From Octadecabacter sp. SW4 (lineage in GTDB: Bacteria; Pseudomonadota; Alphaproteobacteria; Rhodobacterales; Rhodobacteraceae), in assembly GCF_008065155.1 (NCBI RefSeq), contig NZ_CP042819.1, forward strand, positions 2,672,922 to 2,736,921: 64,000 nt of DNA, given 5' to 3'. The notes below the pieces were generated by a model, which saw only the letters and a program-made list of their open reading frames with translations, did no database searches and was not told the DNA's origin. Shown piece by piece: positions 19,463 through 28,691 of the stretch. A program made the translations under genes and the position numbers. Numbering within the stretch: position 1 is the stretch's first letter; every line of letters begins with the position of its first letter.

Positions 19463-19746
19463 GTTTTGCAACGAACCTGATGGAAACCGCGCTGATGATC
19501 GCCTTTGCCTCGCTCGCCTTTGCGCAAATCATGTGCATGGTGCGGCTGATGATCGGGCCAACACCGGGTGATCGGATTCTCGCGCTTGACACGATGGTAA
19601 TCAACGCTCTGGGGATCGTCGTTCTTTTGGGTATTCATCAGGGCGGGCGCATCTATTTTGAGGTATCCCTGCTGATCGCCATGTTGGGTTTTGTCTCGAC
19701 GGTTGCGTTGGCGCGATTTTTGCTGCGGGGGGATATCATCGAATGA
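19459..19746 (+). CDS. mrpF: Na+/H+ antiporter subunit F (MrpF)
   Basis: 95 residues with three helices and the MnhF signature MCMVRLMIGPTPGDRILALDTM. It overlaps mrpE and mrpG by 4 bases each, so translation is coupled through the operon. Confidence 0.94.
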   Translation: MSFATNLMETALMIAFASLAFAQIMCMVRLMIGPTPGDRILALDTMVINALGIVVLLGIHQGGRIYFEVSLLIAMLGFVSTVALARFLLRGDIIE

Positions 19747-20126
19747 CCTGGGACATCATCGCAACATTTGCCGTGGCCGCCCTCCTGTTGATCGGATCAT
19801 TTTTTGCTCTTGTCGCCGTGCTGGGCTTGCTGAAATTCAACGATTCCATGACCCGCCTGCACGCCCCGACCAAAGTCGGGACAGTCGGCATCGGCGCACT
19901 GCTGCTGGCGTCAATGCTGAACGGCGCGGTGTCAGGCAACCATTCGATTCACGAACTGCTGATCATGGCATTCTTGTTTGCGACAGCGCCGATCTCGGCC
20001 AATTTCATCGCCAAGGTCCACATTCATAAACGGTCCTGCAAAGTCCCGCCCGCACCACCACGCGATGATACATGGGCGACGCTGAAAACCCCCGAAGCCG
20101 ACCGCGAAATAGAGACGCGGGACTAG
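19743..20126 (+). CDS. mrpG: Na+/H+ antiporter subunit G (MrpG)
   Basis: 127 residues with three helices and the MnhG signature GLLKFNDSMTRLHAPTKVGTVG. It is the last gene of the mrp operon and ends 7 bases before the convergent nrdJ stop, with no hairpin between. Confidence 0.94.
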   Translation: MTWDIIATFAVAALLLIGSFFALVAVLGLLKFNDSMTRLHAPTKVGTVGIGALLLASMLNGAVSGNHSIHELLIMAFLFATAPISANFIAKVHIHKRSCKVPPAPPRDDTWATLKTPEADREIETRD

Positions 20127-20133
20127 CCAACGC

Positions 20134-22404
20134 CTAGCCGCACTTGGAATAGCCGCAGTCGGCGCAGGTCATGCAGCCCTCGACCATGCGCAATTCGTAT
20201 GATCCGCAGCTGCTGCACGCCTTGCCCTTGGGGCGCGCGTTCAGCGACACCACATCGGCGTGCGGATCAGCCTTGAGGCCCATGCCCTCACCGGCAAGGA
20301 AGCCCGTGGCGACCATGTGCTTTTCGATCACCCCGCCGATGGCCGCGAGGATCGAAGGCACGTATTTGCCCTTCATCCAGGCCCCGCCCCTCGGGTCGAA
20401 CACCGCTTTCAACTCCTCGACCACGAACGACACATCGCCGCCACGCCGGAACACCGCAGAAATCATCCGGGTCAGCGCCACGGTCCAGGCGAAATGCTCC
20501 ATGTTCTTGGAGTTGATGAACACCTCAAAGGGGCGGCGATGCCCCGCGACAACCAGATCGTTGATTGTGATATAGATCGCGTGTTCGCTGTCGGGCCATT
20601 TGAGTTTATAGGTCGCGCCTTCCAATTCGGTCGGACGGTCTAGTGGCTCGGACATATAGATCACGTCACCGGCGTTATCATCGGTGATGACCTCGGGCTC
20701 TGCCTTGTCCTCGGAGACGCTCAACACGCTGCCCGTCACATCATTGGGGCGATAGGTCGTGCAACCCTTACAGCCCTGATCCCAGGCGGCCATATAGACC
20801 TCCTTGAAGTCATCAAAACTGATGTCCTCGGGGCAGTTGATCGTCTTGGAAATGCTACTGTCGATCCATTTCTGCGCCGCCGCCTGCATGCGCACATGAT
20901 CCAGCGGCGCAAGGGTCTGGGCGTTGACGAAATAATCGGGCAGCGCCGCATCGCCTTTCAGGTCACGCCACATCTGCACGGCGTAATCCACCACTTCTTC
21001 CTCGGTCCGCGACCCATCTTTCTGCAAGACCTTGCGGGTGTAGGCATAGGCAAACACCGGCTCGATCCCGGATGACACGTTGCCCGCATAAAGGCTGATT
21101 GTGCCAGTCGGCGCGATGCTGGTCAGCAAGGCGTTGCGGATGCCGTGTTTGCGGATCGCGTCACGCACGTCATCGTCCATCTGCTGCATATGGCCGGTGG
21201 CCAGATATTTATCGGCGTCAAACAATGGGAACGCGCCCTTTTCGCGGGCCAAATCCACCGACGCCAGATATGCGGCGCGCGCGATCGCGTGCATCCAGTC
21301 CTCGGTCTGACGCGCCGCTTCCTTGGATCCATAGCGTAGGCCGACCATCAGCAATGCATCGGCCAGCCCCGTCACGCCCAGTCCAATCCGGCGCTTTGCA
21401 GCGGCCTCTTGCGCCTGCGCCTCAAGCGGGAATTTCGAGGCATCGACCACGTTGTCCATCATCCGCACGGCTGTCGCGACCAGATCGCCCAGCGCGTCCA
21501 CGTCCAACGCCGCGCCATCCGTGAACGCATCCGCAACCAACCGCGCCATGTTGATCGACCCCAGCAAACACGCGCCATAAGGCGGCAGGGGTTGTTCGCC
21601 GCAAGGGTTGGTCGCGGCAATGGTTTCGCAGTAATTCAGGTTGTTCATCGCGTTGATCCGGTCGATGAAGATCACCCCCGGTTCAGCGAAATCATAGGTC
21701 GATTTCATGATCCGGTTCCACAGATCGCGCGCGTTCAGGGTCTTCATGACCAGCCCGTCATGCACCAGTTCCCACGGGCCGTCCGATTTTACAGCCTCCA
21801 TGAACGGGTCCGTCACCAGCACCGACATGTTGAACATGCGCAGGCGGGCCGGGTCGGCCTTGGCGGTGATGAAATCCTCGATGTCGGGGTGGTCGCAACG
21901 CATCGTCGCCATCATCGCGCCACGTCGCGATCCCGCCGACATGATCGTGCGGCACATCGCGTCCCAGACATCCATGAACGACAGCGGGCCGCTGGCATCT
22001 GCGGCAACACCATGCACCGCCGCGCCCTTGGGACGAATAGTGCTGAAATCATAGCCGATCCCGCCACCCTGCTGCATGGTCAAGGCCGCCTCGCGCAGCA
22101 TGTCGAAAATGCCGCCCATGCTGTCAGGGATCGTGCCCATGACAAAGCAGTTGAACATCGTCACGCTGCGCTTGGTGCCCGCGCCTGCGGTGATCCGGCC
22201 GGCAGGTAGATATTTGAAATCTTCCAGCGCGGCGTAGAATTTTTCTTCCCATTTGGCGGGGTTTTTTTCCACAGCCGCCAGCGCGCGCGCAATCCGGCGC
22301 CATGAATCTTCGACCGTGTGGTCAATTGGCGCGCCATCCGCCGCCTTGAAACGATATTTCATATCCCAGATTTGTTCAGCGATGGGCGCGGCGAAACGGG
22401 TCAT
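20134..22404 (-). CDS. nrdJ: Adenosylcobalamin-dependent (class II) ribonucleotide reductase
   Basis: 756 residues. It reduces ribonucleotides to deoxyribonucleotides using a B12-generated thiyl radical, independent of oxygen. Visible motifs are the allosteric/active-site start NCFVMGTIPDSMGG, the radical Cys and Glu in NPCGEQPLPPYGACLLGS, TGTISLYAGNVSSGIEP, and the C-terminal Cys-rich tail CSSCGSYEL...CMTCADCGYSKCG for reductant and zinc binding. A strong inverted repeat lies upstream (22498-22540). Cobalamin genes (cobU) occur at 61.3 kb. Confidence 0.96.
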   Translation of the reverse strand: MTRFAAPIAEQIWDMKYRFKAADGAPIDHTVEDSWRRIARALAAVEKNPAKWEEKFYAALEDFKYLPAGRITAGAGTKRSVTMFNCFVMGTIPDSMGGIFDMLREAALTMQQGGGIGYDFSTIRPKGAAVHGVAADASGPLSFMDVWDAMCRTIMSAGSRRGAMMATMRCDHPDIEDFITAKADPARLRMFNMSVLVTDPFMEAVKSDGPWELVHDGLVMKTLNARDLWNRIMKSTYDFAEPGVIFIDRINAMNNLNYCETIAATNPCGEQPLPPYGACLLGSINMARLVADAFTDGAALDVDALGDLVATAVRMMDNVVDASKFPLEAQAQEAAAKRRIGLGVTGLADALLMVGLRYGSKEAARQTEDWMHAIARAAYLASVDLAREKGAFPLFDADKYLATGHMQQMDDDVRDAIRKHGIRNALLTSIAPTGTISLYAGNVSSGIEPVFAYAYTRKVLQKDGSRTEEEVVDYAVQMWRDLKGDAALPDYFVNAQTLAPLDHVRMQAAAQKWIDSSISKTINCPEDISFDDFKEVYMAAWDQGCKGCTTYRPNDVTGSVLSVSEDKAEPEVITDDNAGDVIYMSEPLDRPTELEGATYKLKWPDSEHAIYITINDLVVAGHRRPFEVFINSKNMEHFAWTVALTRMISAVFRRGGDVSFVVEELKAVFDPRGGAWMKGKYVPSILAAIGGVIEKHMVATGFLAGEGMGLKADPHADVVSLNARPKGKACSSCGSYELRMVEGCMTCADCGYSKCG

Positions 22405-22497
22405 GAGGTATCCTTTGGCGGCTGATGCAGACGTCAGGTTTAGGGCGCACGGCGGGTCCGGTCAATTTGAAAGGCCGCGCTGGCGGCTTATATCGCC

Positions 22498-22540
22498 AGA
22501 TGTGGCAGAATCGTTAGCAGAGGGTTACCCTACCACATCT
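22498..22540. promoter_or_regulatory. Inverted repeat between nrdJ and DUF1489 gene
   Basis: CCAGATGTGGCAG (22496-22508) and CTACCACATCTAG (22530-22542) are inverted copies with an 8-base perfect core, AGATGTGG/CCACATCT, about 35 bases centre to centre. The position suits an NrdR-type or other repressor of nrdJ, but the match to the classical NrdR box is only partial. Confidence 0.45.
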
Positions 22541-22551
22541 AGGGGGAACAA

Positions 22552-22983
22552 TTGAAGAACAAACTACATATGCAAAAACTGTCCGTTGGCACCGAAGGGA
22601 TCGCCGACCTTGCCGCGTGGCAGGCGACACCGCGCGCGCAAACGGCTGACGGCCTCGCTCGACACATCACCCGCATGTGGCCGAAACGGGCTGATGAAAT
22701 CCTTGGCGGCGGCTCGATCTATTGGGTCATCAAGGGGGAAATCCTGTGCCGCCAGCAAATCGCCCGCTTTGACGAGGTGATCGGCAGTGACGGCATCCGC
22801 CGCTGCGCCATCGTGCTGCACCCCGAACTCGTCCCCGTCACCCCGACCATCAAACGCCCCTTCCAGGGCTGGCGCTACCTGCAAGCCAGCGATGCGCCCA
22901 GCGACCTGACAAAGGCACGCAAGGGCGAGGAAACGCTCCCCAGCGAACTGTCGGCAGCGCTGGCGGAAATCGGGGTTTTCTAG
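22552..22983 (+). CDS. DUF1489 family protein
   Basis: 143 residues, the usual size for this alphaproteobacterial family of unknown function (SVGTEGIADLAAWQ, HITRMWPKRADEIL, GSIYWVIKGEILCRQ, QGWRYL). The start is TTG at 22552, chosen because AGGGGGA sits six bases upstream; the ATG at 22570 lacks a ribosome site and would cut the N-terminal strand. It is divergent from nrdJ. Confidence 0.85.
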   Translation: MKNKLHMQKLSVGTEGIADLAAWQATPRAQTADGLARHITRMWPKRADEILGGGSIYWVIKGEILCRQQIARFDEVIGSDGIRRCAIVLHPELVPVTPTIKRPFQGWRYLQASDAPSDLTKARKGEETLPSELSAALAEIGVF

Positions 22984-23095
22984 GTCGGGCTATCCTTCAT
23001 GTGACCGATGGTCCAATCGTGTCAAACGCGCAACGATCGCCTCGAATTTCCAGACTTTTCAAGGGCCGCTCTGGAACGTTAACACTTTGTTAACT

Positions 23096-23101
23096 ATACT
23101 A
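23096..23101 (+). promoter_or_regulatory. Possible -10 box of the porin-like gene
   Basis: TATACT lies 55 bases before the start, just after a GTTAAC-CTTT-GTTAAC-like direct repeat (23079-23095). No good -35 is seen at 17 bases. Confidence 0.35.
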
Positions 23102-23156
23102 TGAATAACGGCAGCCCTTTGTTGTGAGGGTCCGTCAATTTAAACGGAGAAAAAAT

Positions 23157-24083
23157 ATGAAGAACATTTTGATAGGGGCGGCGCTTGCCGCAACAGCAGC
23201 GACCGGCGTCACCGCACAAGAGCTTAGCTATGGACGCCTGATTGCAAATTACGGCATGGTATCCACACCTGGCGGCGATGCCGACATCACAATCCTTGGC
23301 GCGGAAGTCGGTATCCAAGTTCAGGAATTCGATTTCTGGCTGAACGGCACACAGCTAACGCTGTCCCCTGATGGCGCGCCGTTTAACGTTACAGCAGATG
23401 TGACCACCATTGGTGCCGGTTACAGCTTTGGCGGAGAGTATCGCGTTGACGTATCCTCGACCGACCTGGGCCTCGGCTTTGGTGGTGGTGGTGGTATCAA
23501 TATCGGCCTCGATGAAATCGGGATCGCCTATGATAACGGCACTTACTTTGGTCGCCTTAGCTTTGCAGACGTGAACCAGCCAATTCCGGGTCTGGATGGC
23601 ATTTATAGCCTGAATGTTGGTTACAACATCAGCGAAGAAGCCAAAGTTTCGCTGTCGGTGCATGACATTGACGAATCATCAGGTTCTATCGATCCAATCT
23701 ATATCCTTTCCGGCGAATACGACACCGGCCGTTGGGGCGTGAAACTGGATGCGGCATCGACCAATCTGCTTGGCACCGACCTGACCCTCGTCGCGCTGGG
23801 CGGTAACTACCAGTTCAACAATCAGTGGGGCATCCGAGGTGCATACACCAATATTGACGCTGGTGGCACTGATATCGACGCCTACCGGCTTGGTGGCACA
23901 TACAACATCAACGACACCTACACGGTCTACGCTGGCCTGACACAAGCAGACCTTGGCGGCACGACTATTGACGGCTTTAACGTTGGTATTTCGATGGACT
24001 TTGGCAGCAAGCCAGATTCTTATCAAACCACTGCTGATCGTTTGCTGGGTCTTGTTGAAACCGCAGGCGCGTTCGACTACTGA
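23157..24083 (+). CDS. Outer-membrane beta-barrel (porin-like) protein
   Basis: 308 residues from ATG at 23157, which has GGAGA upstream. A signal peptide (NILIGAALAATAATGVTAQ) precedes a Gly/Asp/Thr-rich run of alternating beta strands without Cys, as in alphaproteobacterial porins. It ends with a Phe two residues before the Tyr terminus, AGAFDY. It is likely a general diffusion pore or related barrel; the substrate cannot be told. A bidirectional terminator follows. Confidence 0.8.
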   Translation: MKNILIGAALAATAATGVTAQELSYGRLIANYGMVSTPGGDADITILGAEVGIQVQEFDFWLNGTQLTLSPDGAPFNVTADVTTIGAGYSFGGEYRVDVSSTDLGLGFGGGGGINIGLDEIGIAYDNGTYFGRLSFADVNQPIPGLDGIYSLNVGYNISEEAKVSLSVHDIDESSGSIDPIYILSGEYDTGRWGVKLDAASTNLLGTDLTLVALGGNYQFNNQWGIRGAYTNIDAGGTDIDAYRLGGTYNINDTYTVYAGLTQADLGGTTIDGFNVGISMDFGSKPDSYQTTADRLLGLVETAGAFDY

Positions 24084-24106
24084 CGCAATCCGTATTTCGA
24101 ATAAAA

Positions 24107-24131
24107 ATGGGGCGCTCAACCGGCGCCCCAT
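24107..24131. terminator. Bidirectional terminator between porin-like gene and hisG
   Basis: ATGGGGCGC-N7-GCGCCCCAT is a perfect 9-base stem, with AAAA upstream and TATTTATT downstream, so it can serve both converging genes. Confidence 0.9.
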
Positions 24132-24151
24132 TATTTATTGCCGAAGCGCGC

Positions 24152-24847
24152 TTAATCAATTGCAAGCAAAGTTGTTAGTTTCTTGAGCGTCCGACGATCA
24201 TCCTCGCTCCACTCTGCGGTCCGGGACTTGAACAGGGTCGCCTGACTGGCGTGGATCATCCCGTCCGACAACACCTTGAGGAAATTCGCGCGCAGTGTTT
24301 CGCCGGTCGACGTGATATCGGCGATGGCCTCGGCCGTCTCGTTCTTGACGGTGCCTTCGGTCGCGCCCTGGCTATCCACCAGTTGATAATCGGCCACGCC
24401 GTTTTCGCGCAGAAAGTCCCGCACAAGGCGGTGGTATTTCGTGGCAATCCGCAGCCGAAAGCCGTGTTCGCGCCGGAATGCCGCCGCCGCCGCATCCAGA
24501 TCATCAAGCGTATCCACATCAACCCAGGCCTGCGGCACGGCAATAATCAGATCAGCCCCGCCAAAACCCAGCAGCGCCAGTTCACGCACTCTTTGGTCCC
24601 AATTGGCCAGCTTTTCACGCACTAGGTCGGACCCCGTCACACCCAGATGGATACGGCCTGCCGCCAGTTCGCGCGGGATTTCACCGGCCGACAGAAGGAC
24701 AAGCTCGACACCATCGATCCCGTCGACAACACCCGCATATTCACGTTCGGTTCCGGCCTTGCGCAGCGTCACGCCGCGCGCGCCAAACCACGCGAATGTC
24801 TTGTCCATCAACCGTCCCTTGGAGGGCACGCCAAGTTTGATCGTCAT
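24152..24847 (-). CDS. hisG: ATP phosphoribosyltransferase, short catalytic form
   Basis: 231 residues, the short HisG that lacks the ACT-like regulatory domain and needs HisZ. The family core is visible (LGVPSKGRLMDKT, LGVTGSDLVREK, DIVSTGETL-like DITSTGETLRAN). It catalyses the first step of histidine synthesis. The start overlaps hisZ by ATGA. Confidence 0.96.
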   Translation of the reverse strand: MTIKLGVPSKGRLMDKTFAWFGARGVTLRKAGTEREYAGVVDGIDGVELVLLSAGEIPRELAAGRIHLGVTGSDLVREKLANWDQRVRELALLGFGGADLIIAVPQAWVDVDTLDDLDAAAAAFRREHGFRLRIATKYHRLVRDFLRENGVADYQLVDSQGATEGTVKNETAEAIADITSTGETLRANFLKVLSDGMIHASQATLFKSRTAEWSEDDRRTLKKLTTLLAID

Positions 24848-25938
24848 GCCCCACCTCGCAGTTGCACAACCAGTTCAGGCCGGATCACCGCGCCGACCGC
24901 AGGCACGCTACGCCCCTGCCCCAAAACCCGGGTCAGCGCGTCATAGCGCCCGCCCGTGGCGACAGGGGGCAGTTCGGGATGATCCGCGGCATAAAAGCCG
25001 AACACGAAACCATCGTAGTATTCCATCGAGGTGCGGCCATAGCTGCCCTCAAAAGCCAATGTATCAACATCAACACCACGCGCGTCCAATGCATCAAGGC
25101 GCGCCGAAAGACGGTCAACGGCGGGGCCAAGATGAGGCAGATCGACCGAAATATCGCGCAGGGCAACCAACACATGCGGCGCCGTTTCGCGCAACGACAG
25201 GATCGCATCGATCAGGGCGCGCTGTTCATCGGCGATAGGTGGTGTCGCGGCGTCGGTGCGCAGGGTTTCGATCCGCGCGGCCACCTCATCGCGGCGGCGC
25301 AAGCCGACCTCGACGCCCGCATTGGCGAAGGGGTCATCCGCGGCCAAAAGTGCCGCGCGACTGGCAGGGGTCTCGCTGCGCCCGCCAAAGCGATCCAGCA
25401 AGGTGCGAAACCGCGCGGGTCGCCAAAGGTGGCGCATCAGCGCCGCGCGCCGCGCCTCGGTTGTGGCCAACCCCTGCACTGCCGCCATCAACACACCGAT
25501 GTCGCCCGTCACGGCGCGCAAATTCAACGGCGTCAGCGCATTGGCGATCACCGAAAACACCTCGGCATCACGCGCGGCAGCATCATTGGTCGCGAAAACC
25601 TCAAACCCTGCTTGCAGGTATTCTGTGGGGCGCGTTTCATCTACTTCCTGCTTGCGAAAAACCTCGCCCGTGTAGGAATAGCGTGCAGGTTCGGCCATGC
25701 TTTGCATATGCATCTGCACCACAGGCACTGTGAAATCAGGGCGCAGCATCTGTTCGCCGCGAAGGGGATCGGCGGTGACATAGGCGCGCGCGCGGATGTC
25801 CTCGCCATACAGATCCAGCAAGGTTTCCGCAGGCTGCAAAAGCGCCGTTTCAACCGGCACTGCCCCCGCATCGGCGAAATGCGCCATCAGGCGCGCGGCC
25901 TCGGCGCGGGCCGCAGATTTGGCGGCTGCTTCCCTCAC
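24844..25938 (-). CDS. hisZ: ATP phosphoribosyltransferase regulatory subunit
   Basis: 364 residues, a HisRS-like paralogue without tRNA charging activity ([43 protein letters not shown]). HisZ pairs with short HisG to give the feedback-regulated enzyme. It overlaps hisS and hisG by 4 bases on each side, giving a coupled hisS-hisZ-hisG unit. Confidence 0.95.
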   Translation of the reverse strand: MREAAAKSAARAEAARLMAHFADAGAVPVETALLQPAETLLDLYGEDIRARAYVTADPLRGEQMLRPDFTVPVVQMHMQSMAEPARYSYTGEVFRKQEVDETRPTEYLQAGFEVFATNDAAARDAEVFSVIANALTPLNLRAVTGDIGVLMAAVQGLATTEARRAALMRHLWRPARFRTLLDRFGGRSETPASRAALLAADDPFANAGVEVGLRRRDEVAARIETLRTDAATPPIADEQRALIDAILSLRETAPHVLVALRDISVDLPHLGPAVDRLSARLDALDARGVDVDTLAFEGSYGRTSMEYYDGFVFGFYAADHPELPPVATGGRYDALTRVLGQGRSVPAVGAVIRPELVVQLRGGA

Positions 25939-27416
25939 CTGGCTTGGCTCTCAAGGATGTCGCGGACCTTTTCCACCAGGTCGCCGCGCGATACCTCGTA
26001 TTGGTTCGTGCGCTCCTGCCATTCTTCAAGGGTCGCGTTTTCAGCGATCTGCGCCCCAAGGATCAGATCCTTGAGCTGCACCACCCCACGTTCCTTTTCG
26101 TCGCCCCCCTCGATCACGGCGATCGGGGAATTGCGGGTGTCGGCGTATTTCATCTGGTTGCCGAAGTTCTTGGGGTTACCCAAGTAAACCTCGGCGCGGA
26201 TGCCCGCGTTGCGCAGTTCGGCGACCATCGCCTGATAGTCGGCCATACGGTCGCGATCCATGACGGTGACGACGACAGGGCCAGCCTGTTGCACGTCACT
26301 CCGGCCCTTGGCGGTGAGGGCAGCAAGCAGGCGATCCACACCGATGCTGACACCCGTCGCAGGCACTTCTTGCCCCGTAAAGCGTTTCACCAGATCGTCA
26401 TAGCGCCCGCCCCCCGCGACTGATCCAAACTGGCGCGGACGGCCCTTTTCGTCGGTGATCTCAAACGTGAGTTCGGCTTCGTAAACAGGGCCGGTGTAAT
26501 AGCCAAGGCCACGCACGACTGACGGGTCAATGACGATCCGGTCGGCACCGTAGCCGCCTGCGGCGAGGAGGTCGGCGATAGTTTCGAGTTCGGCAACCCC
26601 CGCTTCCCCGATCGCCGATCCGGCAACAAGTTCCCGCAAACGGGCGACTGTGTCAGCGCCAGTCGCGCGGCCGGCATCCATGAAGCCCATTACGACATGC
26701 GTTTGCGCCTCATTCAGCCCGGCACCCTTCGTAAAGTCCCCGCTCTCGTCCTTGCGCCCTTCGCCCAACAGTGCACGCACGCCGTCCACGCCAAGCCGAT
26801 CCAGCTTGTCGATCGCGCGCAGCACGATGCCACGCGCGGTGGCTTTGTCGTCGCCGGACAGGCCCGCGACCTCAAGCACCCCATTCAGCACCTTGCGGTT
26901 ATTCACCCGCACCACATAATCACCACGCTCGATCCCGACCGCTTCCAATGTATCGGCGAGCATCGCGCAAATTTCGGCATCAGCGGCCACGTTGCCGGAC
27001 CCGACCGTATCCGCATCGCATTGATAGAACTGGCGAAACCGCCCCGGTCCGGGCTTTTCGTTGCGCCACACCGGACCCATCGCATAGCGGCGATAGGGCG
27101 TGGGCAAATCATTGCGGTGCTGCGCGAACACCCGCGCCAAGGGGGCGGTCAGATCATAGCGCAGGGCCAGCCAGTCATTGTCCTCTTCCCAGGCGAAGAC
27201 GCCCTCGTTGGGGCGATCCACATCGGGCAGGAACTTGCCCAAGGCCTCGACCGTTTCAACTGCCGAGGTTTCCAAAGCATCGAACCCGTAGCGATGATAG
27301 ACAGCCGCGATTTTTTCGAGCATCGCATTGCGCGCGGCAACTTCGCTCCCGAAATAGTCGCGAAAGCCCTTGGGCGTGATCGCCTTGGGGCGGGGCTGTT
27401 TCTTGTCCTTGGCCAT
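25935..27416 (-). CDS. hisS: Histidine--tRNA ligase
   Basis: 493 residues, a class II synthetase with motif 2 ([22 protein letters not shown]), the histidine loop ([13 protein letters not shown]) and motif 3 ([15 protein letters not shown]). The C-terminal anticodon-binding domain ends the protein. It heads the hisS-hisZ-hisG unit. The length is somewhat above the usual 420, matching the alphaproteobacterial form. Confidence 0.96.
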   Translation of the reverse strand: MAKDKKQPRPKAITPKGFRDYFGSEVAARNAMLEKIAAVYHRYGFDALETSAVETVEALGKFLPDVDRPNEGVFAWEEDNDWLALRYDLTAPLARVFAQHRNDLPTPYRRYAMGPVWRNEKPGPGRFRQFYQCDADTVGSGNVAADAEICAMLADTLEAVGIERGDYVVRVNNRKVLNGVLEVAGLSGDDKATARGIVLRAIDKLDRLGVDGVRALLGEGRKDESGDFTKGAGLNEAQTHVVMGFMDAGRATGADTVARLRELVAGSAIGEAGVAELETIADLLAAGGYGADRIVIDPSVVRGLGYYTGPVYEAELTFEITDEKGRPRQFGSVAGGGRYDDLVKRFTGQEVPATGVSIGVDRLLAALTAKGRSDVQQAGPVVVTVMDRDRMADYQAMVAELRNAGIRAEVYLGNPKNFGNQMKYADTRNSPIAVIEGGDEKERGVVQLKDLILGAQIAENATLEEWQERTNQYEVSRGDLVEKVRDILESQAR

Positions 27417-27527
27417 ACTGTCCTCGGGGTTCGATCATGTTGGGGCAGGCTTTAGCGCGCCAAGCGGGCAAGGGCAACGCAGCTTTGCCGATTGCCCCGC
27501 AGTTGCGCCCTGTGCTAACGCCATCCC

Positions 27528-27731
27528 ATGACAGACATCACCCATCTTGAAGAACAGATCGCCCATCTGACCCGCACCGTCGATGACCTGTCGGAGATCG
27601 TTGCGCGGCAGGAAAAGGAACTGACTGTGCTGACCCGCCGGATGCACCTGGTGATGGAGCGCGAAGCCACGCGCGAGGTCGAAAGCGGCGGCACTGTGCC
27701 GTTGGCCGACGAACGCCCGCCGCACTGGTAG
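27528..27731 (+). CDS. slyX: SlyX family protein
   Basis: 67 residues, almost wholly a coiled coil (THLEEQIAHLTRTVDDLSEIVARQEKELTVL) with the PPHW C-terminus typical of SlyX. Function is unknown. It is divergent from hisS. Confidence 0.85.
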   Translation: MTDITHLEEQIAHLTRTVDDLSEIVARQEKELTVLTRRMHLVMEREATREVESGGTVPLADERPPHW

Positions 27732-27736
27732 GGCAG

Positions 27737-28597
27737 CTAGCCCTCCTTGCGGTCCATCGCGACAACCTGGCCGTCATAGATCAGAATATCAGACCACGAG
27801 GTGTTGCCGCCAAATCGTTCGTAAACGGTCAGGAACAATGTGTCCTGCCCAAGCTGTCCGAGCCGCGATCCGCAGGGCTGGCCGTGTGGCACGCGGCAGA
27901 CGCGGGCCTTGATCGCCTCATAGGCGTTGTCCACGTCCGAGTAAGCGATCTGTGCGTTGCTTTCCTGGTACCGCACGGCTTCGTGGGTGCCCGCGTCGCT
28001 GAACACCGCGACCGCAGCGGTAAACTGGCGCGGACAATTATCGGCAAAACCTGTGATGTAATGGGGGCGCGGCGCGGTGCTGTTGGGGATCGTATCATAG
28101 AGGCGGAACCCTGATGTGCGGGCAATTTCCGTGCCAAGGCTGCGGGTCGGCGTGTCACACGAACGTGCAATGGCCCCAAAATCCACAACCTCGCCGGGCG
28201 CAAGAAGTTGGGCGTCTGGCCCTGTTACAGCGGCGACTTCGGTAGCACCGCCACGTCCCCCAAACAGACCACCAAACAACCCGCGCCCTGCAGATTGTTG
28301 GGGAACTTCGGCGGCCGCAACTGCAACCTCTGCGGTGTCCACAGGTTCACTCGCGGCTTGTGCCGATTCTACGGCGGCAGCGACAGCGGTGTCTTCGGGT
28401 GATGCGCCGCGCCCCATCAGGCGCCCAAAAAGCCCGGGCGCCCGCGCCGCCTGTGCTGCGTCTTGGGGGCTTTCGCTCACCGCAGCAGCGGGGCCATCTG
28501 CCACCGCCACATCGCTGAGCCGGTCAACGTCGCGTAACGGATTGGCACAGGCTGCCAAAGTAATAAATGCAGCTAACAAAATGCCCTGTTTGATCAT
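27737..28597 (-). CDS. Putative lipoprotein, Ala-rich, roseobacter-conserved
   Basis: 286 residues with a lipobox (FITLAACANP; Cys at residue 17). Residues about 20-120 are low-complexity Ala/Val/Glu with two GLFGRLMGRG/GLFGGLFGGR repeats, and the C-terminal 165 residues are a compact domain with four Cys (SCDTPTRSLG, DNCPRQF, RVCRVPHGQPCG). I do not recognise a catalytic motif. It is the gene downstream of dnaE. Confidence 0.75.
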   Translation of the reverse strand: MIKQGILLAAFITLAACANPLRDVDRLSDVAVADGPAAAVSESPQDAAQAARAPGLFGRLMGRGASPEDTAVAAAVESAQAASEPVDTAEVAVAAAEVPQQSAGRGLFGGLFGGRGGATEVAAVTGPDAQLLAPGEVVDFGAIARSCDTPTRSLGTEIARTSGFRLYDTIPNSTAPRPHYITGFADNCPRQFTAAVAVFSDAGTHEAVRYQESNAQIAYSDVDNAYEAIKARVCRVPHGQPCGSRLGQLGQDTLFLTVYERFGGNTSWSDILIYDGQVVAMDRKEG

Positions 28598-28691
28598 CGT
28601 GCCCGTTCCGTCCCGTTTTCTGTTTGTATTCGTTTAAACCGTTCGCCCGCCTGCGTCCATGCAATGGCGCGCTGTGGCGAATTTCTGCCGA

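Noticed and set aside
22405-22551. Cobalamin riboswitch before nrdJ
   Set aside because: The region is too short and lacks a B12-box-like sequence; only the inverted repeat is seen.
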